11,481 nucleotides of DNA from Candidatus Bathyarchaeota archaeon (GTDB lineage Archaea > Thermoproteota > Bathyarchaeia > RBG-16-48-13 > GCA-020355125). Under the pieces are notes generated by a model. It was not told where the DNA came from, searched no databases, and saw only the letters and a list, made by a program, of their open reading frames with translations. Position numbers and translations under genes: made by a program. Shown piece after piece: positions 1-6,571 of this stretch (within the stretch, counting starts at the first letter, position 1; each line of letters begins with the position of its first letter). Where the stretch lies: positions 1 to 11,481 of the forward strand of contig JAUWJG010000019.1 of NCBI GenBank assembly GCA_030607815.1, written 5' to 3'.

Positions 1-17
1 AGAGTCATTTGATAATC

Positions 18-23
18 AGGAGA
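18..23 (+). promoter_or_regulatory. Shine-Dalgarno site that may set the DUF1512 start
   Basis: AGGAGA lies nine bases before the in-frame TTG at 33-35. This supports a start at 33 rather than at the TTG at 9. The reading frame is open to the left edge with no stop, so a start outside the window cannot be excluded. Confidence 0.5.
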
Positions 24-32
24 TTTAAAAGA

Positions 33-1145
33 TTGATTGCTTCTCTATTCGGTCAAGAGGGAGATATACTAAACTCTATTTTTCAAATTGTGTACTTGCT
101 CTCTTTTTTTCTCTTCATGTTTTATGGACAAAAGATACAGACATTGACTATGTTAAGAGAAGTTGGAAACGCAGTTAGGAAATTAAAGACACTTAAAGAT
201 GATTCTCGACAATTGGCTATAGATACTATTACTGAGCTAGGAAAAAAAGATGGGGATCCAACCCCTAGAATTGACCATTTACTTGAATACTTTACCGTTA
301 TGCCAAAAAGTCTTGATCCTTTGGGTTTTGTTCCTAAGCTTGAACATTTAATCGATGTTAGGGATCTTCGCTTCAAAAATGAGATTAAAATAATTGCTCC
401 TGAAGCAGATAAGATTCAAACTAGTAACATTGAAGGGGTTTTAGAAGTAGCTTTAGGTTTGAATAGTATATACAAGATTGTTAATCATTTCTACTTACTT
501 GGCAAGAAGACCATGAATTTATATGTAATAATGCAGGTTCAGATGCAACTTTCTATGATTGTTCGAACAGCAGAAGCTTATTCTCTTGCTGGAAAAGCCT
601 TTGCCCAGGGTCAACCTATAGGCGATGGTGCCGGAGCGTTAGTTGCAGCGAGGCTAATGTATGGACACGAGAATAAAGAGGTCGCAAAAAACATTCTTGC
701 TTCACAGATAGAGATTGAGGGAAGAGACATATTTGTGATAAAAGCCAACGGTCCAGGTGCTAACATCGGTAAATACGGTGTCGCTATTAGACAGATTATT
801 GAGGAGAACGATGGAAAAGTTGCGATGGTTATTATGGTAGATGCTGCTGGTAAACTAGAAGGAGAGATAAGTGGCTCAACGGCAGAGGGTACAGGTTCAG
901 TTATCGGTGGACTCGGTGTTGACGCTTTTATTATTGAAGAAACATCATCAAAATATCAAATTCCAGTGAATGGGGTGGCCATTAAACAATCCATGGAAGA
1001 GAGTGTAGCCCCCATGACCAAAGCCATCTTTGATGGAGTAGGTGTGGCTCTTGCGAGAGTGAAACGAATTATTCACGAGGAAACAAGAAAGGGTGATCTT
1101 GTTATCCTCGTTGGAGTTGGGAATACCGTTGGGATTGGACAATAA
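33..1145 (+). CDS. DUF1512 family membrane-anchored protein, function unknown
   Basis: I recognise this as the archaeal DUF1512 family, which has no established function. The protein is about 370 residues from the TTG at 33. A single hydrophobic segment at about residues 14-30 is followed by the family-like FYGQKIQ stretch, suggesting an N-terminal membrane anchor with the rest soluble, probably cytoplasmic. The C-terminal half is glycine-rich: GPGANIGKYG near 240-249, GEISGSTAEGTGSVIGG near 277-293, and VGVGNTVGIGQ at the very end. These look like nucleotide- or cofactor-binding turns, but that is inference. The frame is open to the left edge, so TTG 9 or an upstream start is possible; AGGAGA at 18-23 favours TTG 33. 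The first ATG in frame is inside the membrane segment. The 3' end overlaps the next gene, so the two are probably co-transcribed. Confidence 0.8.
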   Translation: MIASLFGQEGDILNSIFQIVYLLSFFLFMFYGQKIQTLTMLREVGNAVRKLKTLKDDSRQLAIDTITELGKKDGDPTPRIDHLLEYFTVMPKSLDPLGFVPKLEHLIDVRDLRFKNEIKIIAPEADKIQTSNIEGVLEVALGLNSIYKIVNHFYLLGKKTMNLYVIMQVQMQLSMIVRTAEAYSLAGKAFAQGQPIGDGAGALVAARLMYGHENKEVAKNILASQIEIEGRDIFVIKANGPGANIGKYGVAIRQIIEENDGKVAMVIMVDAAGKLEGEISGSTAEGTGSVIGGLGVDAFIIEETSSKYQIPVNGVAIKQSMEESVAPMTKAIFDGVGVALARVKRIIHEETRKGDLVILVGVGNTVGIGQ

Positions 1146-1539
1146 TCAAAAAACAAAAACATCCAAGAACATAGTTTCTTCAACGTTACTTTATTACATA
1201 TTCCTTGCTGGAATGTTTATTATTGGCGTATATTTTCTTTATGATGCTACACTAGCCTACAATGCAGGTGATGTTGAAGGTGCAGGTTTCTCTTCTATAT
1301 TGGGAATAGTTGGCATTGGGATGTCCATCTATATGTTAACTATGTTAAGAAAGCGTATTTCAACTAAAAAGATCCCTAAAAAAGTCGTGACAACCATCGA
1401 ATGTAAAAAATGTAGTTTAAAGAAGATTAGGCCCTTTATGACGGGGGATTACGTGCTAAAGAACATTGAAAACTGTGTAAAATGTGATGAGCCTATGTTA
1501 ATAACGGGCATATACACTGAGAAGCTTGTTAAATCATAA
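1129..1539 (+). CDS. Small two-helix membrane protein with C-terminal zinc-ribbon-like domain
   Basis: A protein of about 136 residues that I cannot assign to a named family. From the chosen start it has two hydrophobic helices, roughly residues 20-38 and 55-72, a basic stretch (RKR...KKIPKK), then a soluble tail with two Cys-x2-Cys knuckles (about C92/C95 and C116/C119) separated by the motif RPFMTGDYVLK. The spacing suggests one zinc ribbon facing the cytoplasm. The start is uncertain: there is no ATG before the first membrane helix, so GTG 1093, TTG 1111, TTG 1129 or TTG 1135 must be used. TTG 1129 is preferred because GGAG at 1113-1116 precedes it by 12 bases. It overlaps the end of the DUF1512 gene by 17 bases in another frame, pointing to translational coupling and a shared task. 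Its last 6 bases overlap the converging aminopeptidase gene. Confidence 0.72.
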   Translation: MGLDNNQKTKTSKNIVSSTLLYYIFLAGMFIIGVYFLYDATLAYNAGDVEGAGFSSILGIVGIGMSIYMLTMLRKRISTKKIPKKVVTTIECKKCSLKKIRPFMTGDYVLKNIENCVKCDEPMLITGIYTEKLVKS

Positions 1540-2430
1540 AGTAGTTACAAGGCAACCCTTTTTCGTTACGATAACTGTATGTTCGGCTTGGGCGACAATG
1601 TTTCCGCTTCTCTCTGCTAGTACAGGATAACCCGTAATGCTTTTTTTGGCTAATATTACAGAGAAAGCTTTCTCCATCTTTTCACTTGATTCATTTAACC
1701 ACCTTTTTGAGAAGGGCAAAGAATTAAACCGTTTCTTTATTAACTTTTGGAGTTTATCTGCATCTTTATTCAAATTGCGGTGAGTTTTATGGAATCGATA
1801 TATGTAGGTTCTATTCAAACCTGTGACTTCTCCCGCGCCGGATCTCATCGTTAGGAAAGGTTCTATTGCGAAAACCTCACCCTCTTTAATCTTTGAAAGA
1901 CCGAATCTAGATACATTCGGAATAGATTTACCGGTGTGGAGAACATATCTCGTCATTTGATGTCCGCTCAGATTCCAAATTGGTTTAAACCCATATCGTT
2001 CTATTGTCTTTTGAATGATACTTCCTATATGATTATTTTTTATTCCAGGTTTAACGGCTTTAATTGCTTGTTTTAACGCTTCATTGATTGCATAGACCAT
2101 TCCATCGTACTGATGGTTTAAGCAGACTGTTGTAGCAGTATCCGCTATATACCCGTCTACGTGAACCCCTAAATCAATTTTCACTACAGCATTCCGGGGT
2201 ATCACGGTCTCATCGTTGATTGATGAAGAGTAGTGTGCTGCTACATCGTTTACGCATATGTTACATGGAAACGCAAGTTTTCCCCCTTTTTCTTCAATTT
2301 TATTCTCAACAAAGTTACATATTTCGAGTATGGACACATCTTCCTTTACTAGACCCTTCACCTTCTCTCGTACTTCTGATGCTATTCGCCCTGCTTTTAT
2401 GTAGCATTTTATGACATCTTTCGGTAACAA
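1534..2430 (-). CDS. map: Methionine aminopeptidase, type II (archaeal)
   Basis: Removes the initiator methionine from nascent proteins in the cytoplasm, using a two-metal centre. At 298 residues it matches archaeal type II enzymes in length. The five expected metal ligands are present: D86 and D97 in KIDLGVHVDGYIADTA, H157 in LSGHQM, E190 in AIEPF, and E283 in QAEHTV. The substrate-pocket histidine is H66 in NDVAAHYSS, and H165 of VLHTGKSIPN is also typical. The stretch between H157 and E283 carries the roughly 60-residue helical insertion of type II enzymes (about 208-265). The start must be TTG at 2430: an in-frame TGA lies 12 bases upstream and the next Met is residue 111. It converges on the zinc-ribbon gene with a 6-base overlap and diverges from PPAT. 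No strong ribosome binding site is seen. Confidence 0.95.
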   Translation of the reverse strand: MLPKDVIKCYIKAGRIASEVREKVKGLVKEDVSILEICNFVENKIEEKGGKLAFPCNICVNDVAAHYSSSINDETVIPRNAVVKIDLGVHVDGYIADTATTVCLNHQYDGMVYAINEALKQAIKAVKPGIKNNHIGSIIQKTIERYGFKPIWNLSGHQMTRYVLHTGKSIPNVSRFGLSKIKEGEVFAIEPFLTMRSGAGEVTGLNRTYIYRFHKTHRNLNKDADKLQKLIKKRFNSLPFSKRWLNESSEKMEKAFSVILAKKSITGYPVLAERSGNIVAQAEHTVIVTKKGCLVTTL

Positions 2431-2473
2431 TACTCTTATCTCTCACATTTTATTTCCTATTATTGAGTTGTTA

Positions 2474-2487
2474 CATATTTAATAAAA
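2474..2487. promoter_or_regulatory. Candidate shared bidirectional TATA region for map and PPAT
   Basis: CATATTTAATAAAA reads as an archaeal TATA-like element on both strands (TTTAATAA on +, TTATTAAATATG on -). It is the only such element I see in the roughly 60-75 bases between the two start codons. On + it would place transcription start near 2506, at the GTG codon of PPAT, implying a leaderless message. On - it would start near 2454, giving a leader of about 24 bases for map. Confidence 0.4.
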
Positions 2488-2505
2488 GGTTTGGATGTAA
2501 ACTCT

Positions 2506-2997
2506 GTGAATCGAAAGAAGTATAGAACATTAGCTGTTGGAGGTACCTTCGATAAACTACATAAAGGCCATGAGAAACTCATTGATAAAGCCTTCGAGCT
2601 TGGGGAACTTGTTCTAATAGGTTTAACTACCGATAAAATGCTCAAGAGTCACACTAAACTTTTTTCTATAACACGTTATAGTACTCGAAAAAAAGAATTA
2701 ATAAAATACTTGAAAAATGAAGGCTATAAGAATGCCTATCAGATAATTCCTCTCGATAGCCCCTTCGGGATTACTTTAATTGATGAAGAAATAGAAGCTC
2801 TTGTGGTTAGCGATGAAACCAGTAATAGAGCGAATGAGATCAACACTCTTCGAGGAGAGCGTGGATTAAAACCTTTAATATTAATCGTAATTGAAATGGT
2901 TCTCTCTGAGGATGCTGTTCCTATTTCAACAACTAGAATTAAGCGAGGAGAGATAGATCGAGATGGCCGAGTACTTTTATCCACAAAACCTAAATAG
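2506..2997 (+). CDS. coaD: Phosphopantetheine adenylyltransferase, archaeal type
   Basis: Transfers AMP from ATP to 4'-phosphopantetheine to make dephospho-CoA, the penultimate step of CoA synthesis. It is a nucleotidyltransferase-fold enzyme. The N-terminal motif VGGTFDKLHKGHEKLI contains the HxGH signature (H-K-G-H). The region LVVSDETSNRANEIN and the C-terminal PISTTRIKRGEID (the ISSTxxR-like ATP-binding motif) are characteristic of the archaeal form. Length is 163 residues from GTG 2506 or 168 from TTG 2491, both usual for the family. No ATG is possible: TGA at 2464-2466 closes the frame upstream and the first internal Met is far inside. GTG 2506 is chosen because it sits about 25-28 bases after the candidate TATA element and gives a compact N-terminus (NRKKYRTLAVGG); TTG 2491 has no room for a ribosome binding site. 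A hairpin with T-tract follows the gene, so it is probably monocistronic. Confidence 0.93.
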   Translation: MNRKKYRTLAVGGTFDKLHKGHEKLIDKAFELGELVLIGLTTDKMLKSHTKLFSITRYSTRKKELIKYLKNEGYKNAYQIIPLDSPFGITLIDEEIEALVVSDETSNRANEINTLRGERGLKPLILIVIEMVLSEDAVPISTTRIKRGEIDRDGRVLLSTKPK

Positions 2998-3011
2998 TGG
3001 GTAGTTCTAGC

Positions 3012-3030
3012 TGAAAAATTCCGTTTTTCA
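3012..3030 (+). terminator. Hairpin with T-tract after the PPAT gene
   Basis: TGAAAAA (3012-3018) and TTTTTCA (3024-3030) form a perfect 7-base inverted repeat around a 5-base loop TTCCG, beginning 15 bases after the PPAT stop. The 3' arm is itself a T-run. The stem is weak (A:T pairs), but T-runs alone end transcripts in archaea, so this is a reasonable terminator. Confidence 0.5.
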
Positions 3031-3033
3031 CTT

Positions 3034-3065
3034 CATAAGTTTATGTATCTTATAGTTTATCTTAT
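3034..3065. repeat. Palindrome plus tandem imperfect repeat upstream of pheS
   Basis: CATAA (3034-3038) and TTATG (3041-3045) form a perfect inverted repeat with a 2-base spacer. Overlapping it is an imperfect tandem repeat: AGTTTATGTATCTTAT (3038-3053) followed directly by AGTTTATCTTAT (3054-3065), the second copy lacking the four bases GTAT. The octamer TATCTTAT thus recurs with a 12-base period. This could be an operator, though low-complexity AT-rich sequence can give such repeats by chance. Confidence 0.4.
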
Positions 3066-3212
3066 TCCATGAAATAGTACTGAAGTTTTAAATAACTTTC
3101 AATATATACGCGTCCATTCTATAATCCGAAAATAATTATACGATAGTTGAGGAAATACCGGTTTATCACTTCTAAATTCATAGTAAATTCAAAACATTTT
3201 TCGGGATAAAAC

Positions 3213-3220
3213 CTATATTA
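3213..3220 (+). promoter_or_regulatory. Candidate TATA box for the pheST operon
   Basis: CTATATTA, preceded by the A-rich AAAAC, lies about 50 bases before the pheS TTG. Transcription start would fall near 3243, leaving a short leader that still includes the GAGGGA ribosome binding site at 3252-3257. TTTTAAATAA near 3087-3096 is an alternative that would give a much longer leader. Confidence 0.35.
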
Positions 3221-3251
3221 GAAATATGTTTGATGATAAAAGAAGTAAAAC

Positions 3252-3257
3252 GAGGGA
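3252..3257 (+). promoter_or_regulatory. Ribosome binding site supporting the TTG start of pheS
   Basis: GAGGGA lies nine bases before the TTG at 3267. An in-frame TAA at 3246-3248 leaves only six codons between the stop and that TTG, none of them ATG or GTG, so the TTG start is forced. Confidence 0.6.
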
Positions 3258-3266
3258 AGAAGTACT

Positions 3267-4781
3267 TTGGCTGAATTACATCAATTGGAGAAAAGTTTAC
3301 TCCTCGCTCTTAAGGATGGAAAAAAAATTAGACTAAGCAAACTTTTAAAGAAGACAAAGTTACCTTACGCGTCTGTAGCTAGAGCCTCTGTATGGCTCTC
3401 CTCTAAAGGTTACGCTAAAATCGAGGATATTAAAAGATCATTTATCCAGCTTGACTCTGAAGGAAAAAAAACTCGTAAAAAGGGATTACCTGAAAGAATT
3501 TTAGTAGAAGCAGTTCTTGAAAATGGTGGCTGCACTCTTATCGACACTGTTTCAACTCTAACGAAGCTGCGTAAGGATGAGATAAACGTCGCCTTAGGTT
3601 GGGGGCGAAGGAAGGGCTGGCTAACTTTCTCTCGTAAAAAGGGCAAGATGTTTATTATCGTCAAAGAAAAACCTGAGAAAGGAATAGATGAACAATTAAT
3701 TGAGCAGCTCTTCAAAGGACCAATTACTCTTGACAGTTTAACCTCTAAACAACTTTTAAGCTTCAACGTTTTGGTGAAACGACCCAAACTTATTTCCCAA
3801 AATGAAGAGGTTGATCGCTTTATAACTTTAACTAAAGTCGGATACACTATCGCGAAACAGGTTAAAGAAGTTGGTGATGAGATAAGTCAACTCACTCCCG
3901 AATTGATTAAATCAGGTAAATGGCGTGACATACAGTTTAGAAAATATGATATCAAAGCACCTGTCGCAAAAATTTGGGCAGGAAAGAAACAGCCATATCT
4001 TAGGTTTTTAGATGATATAAAGCAGAAACTGGTTTCACTCGGTTTCAAAGAAATGGTGGGATCTATAGTTGAGTTCATGTTCTTCAATTGTGACGCGCTC
4101 TACATGCCTCAAGATCATCCCGCTAGGGAGATTCATGACATCTATTACATAAAATCACCATCCTATGGGGACCTCTCTGACTATACTGCCCTAATTAATA
4201 ATGTTAAAGCAACTCATGAAAACGGTTGGGAGACGAATTCTAAGGGATGGCGGTATCCTTTTTCATTAGAAGCAACTAAACGTCTTATTCTCAGAAGTCA
4301 GGGAACAGCTCTAAGTGCAAGAATGCTCGTAGATTCGAAATTAGAGATTCCTGGGAAATATTTTTCTATAGCACGATGTTATCGTCCAGATGTTATTGAT
4401 AGAACGCATCTTACAGAATTTAATCACGTTGAAGGAATAGTATTGGGGGCTGATTTAACCTTTAAAGATTTACTTGGCATTCTCAAGATGTTTGCTATCG
4501 AAACAGCCGGCGCCGATAAAGTTAGATTTACACCAGATTATTTTCCCTTTACTGAACCCAGTGTTGAACTTTCAGCATATACTGTCGACTCTGGATGGCT
4601 CGAGTTCGGTGGAGCGGGGATGTTCAGACCAGAAGTGACCCTACCTTTAGGGATAAAAGTTCCTGTAATCGCATGGGGATTGGGGATTGACAGAATCTTT
4701 ATGATGAAGACTGGAATAAGCGACATACGGGACATATTTTCCCATGATCTTAATTGGCTCAGGAGTCAAAAGGTGATTTAA
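3267..4781 (+). CDS. pheS: Phenylalanyl-tRNA synthetase alpha subunit, archaeal type
   Basis: Catalytic subunit of the cytoplasmic (alpha-beta)2 enzyme that charges tRNA-Phe with phenylalanine. At 504 residues it has the archaeal/eukaryotic layout: an N-terminal region of about 1-205 with winged-helix repeats that contact tRNA, then the class II catalytic core. Motif 1 covers about 244-288 with FMFFNCDALYMPQDHPARE. Motif 2 is at 368-390 (ARCYRPDVIDRTHLTEFNHVEG), and motif 3 at 471-490 (GLGIDRIFMMKTGISDIRDI). Also typical are FPFTEPSVEL (426-435) and WLEFGGAGMFRPEV (444-457). The loop at 342-352 reads LRSQGTALSAR, where bacterial enzymes have LRTHTS; the usual histidine is Gln here. The start is a forced TTG preceded by GAGGGA. 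It is followed after one base by pheT, whose ribosome binding site lies in the last codons of this gene. Confidence 0.97.
   Translation: MAELHQLEKSLLLALKDGKKIRLSKLLKKTKLPYASVARASVWLSSKGYAKIEDIKRSFIQLDSEGKKTRKKGLPERILVEAVLENGGCTLIDTVSTLTKLRKDEINVALGWGRRKGWLTFSRKKGKMFIIVKEKPEKGIDEQLIEQLFKGPITLDSLTSKQLLSFNVLVKRPKLISQNEEVDRFITLTKVGYTIAKQVKEVGDEISQLTPELIKSGKWRDIQFRKYDIKAPVAKIWAGKKQPYLRFLDDIKQKLVSLGFKEMVGSIVEFMFFNCDALYMPQDHPAREIHDIYYIKSPSYGDLSDYTALINNVKATHENGWETNSKGWRYPFSLEATKRLILRSQGTALSARMLVDSKLEIPGKYFSIARCYRPDVIDRTHLTEFNHVEGIVLGADLTFKDLLGILKMFAIETAGADKVRFTPDYFPFTEPSVELSAYTVDSGWLEFGGAGMFRPEVTLPLGIKVPVIAWGLGIDRIFMMKTGISDIRDIFSHDLNWLRSQKVI
4771..4777 (+). promoter_or_regulatory. Strong GGTGAT ribosome binding site for pheT inside pheS
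   Basis: AGGTGAT matches the archaeal anti-16S consensus and ends five bases before the pheT TTG at 4783. It overlaps the last sense codons of pheS. The same bases contain an in-frame TGA (4774-4776) for the pheT frame, so no upstream start is possible. Confidence 0.75.
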
Positions 4782-4782
4782 A

Positions 4783-6465
4783 TTGCCAACTATAATTGTT
4801 CTCTTTAATGATCTGCAACGTTTAGTAGGCGCTCAACTTCCTCGGAACATAGACGATCTAAATGAAGTCTTTTTCTTCGTTAAAGGAGAAGTTGAATCTA
4901 TTGACGGTGATGAGCTCTCCATAGAAATAAAAGATGGGAATCGACCCGATTTATGGACTGTTGAAGGTTTAGCTAGAGAGTTAAGGGGAGCTTTAGGGAT
5001 TGAAAATGGTTTAAAAGAATATGCTGTCGAGAATTATTCTGGAGTGGAGATTTTAGTTGATTCTAGATTGAAAGATATCCGACCATACATTGCGTGTTCT
5101 ATTATTACGAATGTTCAACTTAATTCCGAATCCGTACGAGAACTTATGCACCTCCAAGATAAACTTGATTTAACATACGGAAGGAAGAGAACACGTACGT
5201 CTATCGGGCTTTATAATTACGATTTGATTACTCCACCTATTCGTTATAGTGTTGCAAAACCTCTTGAAATTAGTTTTGTACCTCTAGATGGTGTTAAAGA
5301 GTTAAGCTTAAAGGAGATTATCAATACACATCCCAAAGGTTTAGAATATGGCCACATTTTGAGAGAAAAAAAACATTGGCCCATTTTACTCGATGCTAAA
5401 AATAAAATTCTTTCTTTTCCCCCCATTATTAATTCTAACGATTTAGGAAGAATCACTGAAGGAGTAAAAGACATTTTTGTTGAAGTGACCGGGATGGGGT
5501 ATCAGACCGTTCTGAACACATTAATGATCGTTACTTTATCCCTTGCGGATAGAGGAGAAAAAATTCTTTCAACAAAAATTCATTATCCATATGATGACAT
5601 AATAAATGATGAAACACCGAAACTTAAAACCAATAATATGCTATTGAATGTCAGCTACGTAAATCAAATCCTTGGTTTAAATCTTAATATTCAAAGCATT
5701 ATTGACCTCTTAAAAAAATCTCGATATGACGCTTATCAAACCGATCGAGACACCATCACTTTAACGATTCCATGTTACCGTATTGATGTTATGCATCCCA
5801 TCGACCTTGTTGAAGATATTGCAATCAAATATGGCTACAATAACATTGAGCCACAATGGCCCCAATTGAACACTTTTGGTAGCTTGAGTAACCTTAACGT
5901 GGAGTCTAACCTTGCAAGGGACATTATGGTTGGTCTTGGATTTCAAGAAGTACTAACCTTTTCCATGAGTAATAAATCTAACCTCTTCAAGAAGATGAAT
6001 CTTGAAGAAAGAAATGTTGTTGAAATCTCCAATCCGATGACTTTAAATTATAACTGTCTACGGGATTGGCTTATTCCAAGCTTGATGGAGTTTTTAAGTA
6101 AAAACTCTTCAGTTGAATATCCCCAGAGAATATTTGAACTTGATAAATGTTATTTCATTGATAAAAATAAATCAACGGGTGTGAGAGAGAGAACTACTCT
6201 TGCTTGTTTATGTATTCACTCAAAAGCGAATTTCAGTGAGATGAAGACTATTTTAGAAGCATTCTTTTTAAATATGGGGAAGATGTGTAAACTCAAAGAA
6301 GACATCTTTGACTGCTTCATAAACGGTCGAGCTGGAGCAATTCTTGTAGATAATGTAAATGTTGGCTTTATTGGCGAAATACATCCGAAGGTTCTTGAAG
6401 CGTGGAAGCTGGAAAATCCCGTTATTGGTTTTGAGATAGATCTTGATAAAATATTTGGAAAATGA
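4783..6465 (+). CDS. pheT: Phenylalanyl-tRNA synthetase beta subunit, archaeal type
   Basis: Structural and editing subunit of the PheRS heterotetramer. At 560 residues it fits the archaeal/eukaryotic form, which lacks the long bacterial N-terminal tRNA-binding and C-terminal anticodon-binding extensions. Regions in order: an N-terminal B1-type domain (about 1-75) with KDGNRPDLWTVEGLARELRG; the B3/4 editing domain (about 95-265) with LMHLQDKLDLTYGRKR, the HPKGLEYGHIL segment, FPPIINSNDLGRIT and VTGMGYQTV; the B5 domain (about 285-360) with VNQILGLNLN and YRIDVMHPIDLVEDIAIKYGY, whose acidic residues usually bind magnesium; and a pseudo-catalytic class II-like core to the end, with NPMTLNYNCLRDWLIPSL and GFIGEIHPKVLEAW. 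The start is TTG 4783, forced by an upstream in-frame stop and supported by AGGTGAT. It is cotranscribed with pheS and followed by a T-tract. Confidence 0.96.
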   Translation: MPTIIVLFNDLQRLVGAQLPRNIDDLNEVFFFVKGEVESIDGDELSIEIKDGNRPDLWTVEGLARELRGALGIENGLKEYAVENYSGVEILVDSRLKDIRPYIACSIITNVQLNSESVRELMHLQDKLDLTYGRKRTRTSIGLYNYDLITPPIRYSVAKPLEISFVPLDGVKELSLKEIINTHPKGLEYGHILREKKHWPILLDAKNKILSFPPIINSNDLGRITEGVKDIFVEVTGMGYQTVLNTLMIVTLSLADRGEKILSTKIHYPYDDIINDETPKLKTNNMLLNVSYVNQILGLNLNIQSIIDLLKKSRYDAYQTDRDTITLTIPCYRIDVMHPIDLVEDIAIKYGYNNIEPQWPQLNTFGSLSNLNVESNLARDIMVGLGFQEVLTFSMSNKSNLFKKMNLEERNVVEISNPMTLNYNCLRDWLIPSLMEFLSKNSSVEYPQRIFELDKCYFIDKNKSTGVRERTTLACLCIHSKANFSEMKTILEAFFLNMGKMCKLKEDIFDCFINGRAGAILVDNVNVGFIGEIHPKVLEAWKLENPVIGFEIDLDKIFGK

Positions 6466-6468
6466 CAC

Positions 6469-6481
6469 TTTTATTTTTTTT
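6469..6481 (+). terminator. T-tract terminator after pheT
   Basis: TTTTATTTTTTTT begins three bases after the pheT stop and contains eight consecutive T. No stem precedes it. Archaeal RNA polymerase ends transcription at such runs, so this is likely the end of the pheST message. Confidence 0.6.
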
Positions 6482-6527
6482 AACTCACACAAAACATTAT
6501 TAACCGTTCATATCTATTTCCGTGAAG

Positions 6528-6536
6528 TTTAAATTA
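6528..6536 (+). promoter_or_regulatory. Candidate BRE/TATA element for the UPF0182 gene
   Basis: TTTAAATTA is preceded by the purine-rich GTGAAG, which resembles a TFB-recognition element. Its centre is about 40 bases before the ATG at 6572, putting transcription start near 6558 and the leader at about 14 bases. The leader has no clear ribosome binding site. Confidence 0.45.
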
Positions 6537-6571
6537 TGCTTTAATAGTTAAATATCTGTTCTGTGTTGTAA

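Larger units (their letters stand above)
2998..3266. other. Long leader region before pheS
   Basis: These 269 bases carry no gene I can support. They hold the PPAT terminator, the repeat cluster at 3034-3065, and at least three TATA-like stretches: TTTATG around 3040-3045, TTTTAAATAA around 3087-3096, and CTATATTA at 3213-3220. No tRNA or other structured RNA was recognised. The length is large compared with the other gaps in this window, so it may contain regulatory sequence for pheST. Confidence 0.6.

Noticed and set aside
3229..3274. Possible C/D box small RNA: TGATGA near 3231 and CTGA near 3271
   Set aside because: The C box lacks the preceding purine, no C'/D' pair is placed properly, and the CTGA lies inside the start of pheS.
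3410..3847. Open frame of 145 codons on the - strand inside pheS
   Set aside because: It lies wholly within a well-supported synthetase gene in the opposite direction and its translation shows no recognisable domain.
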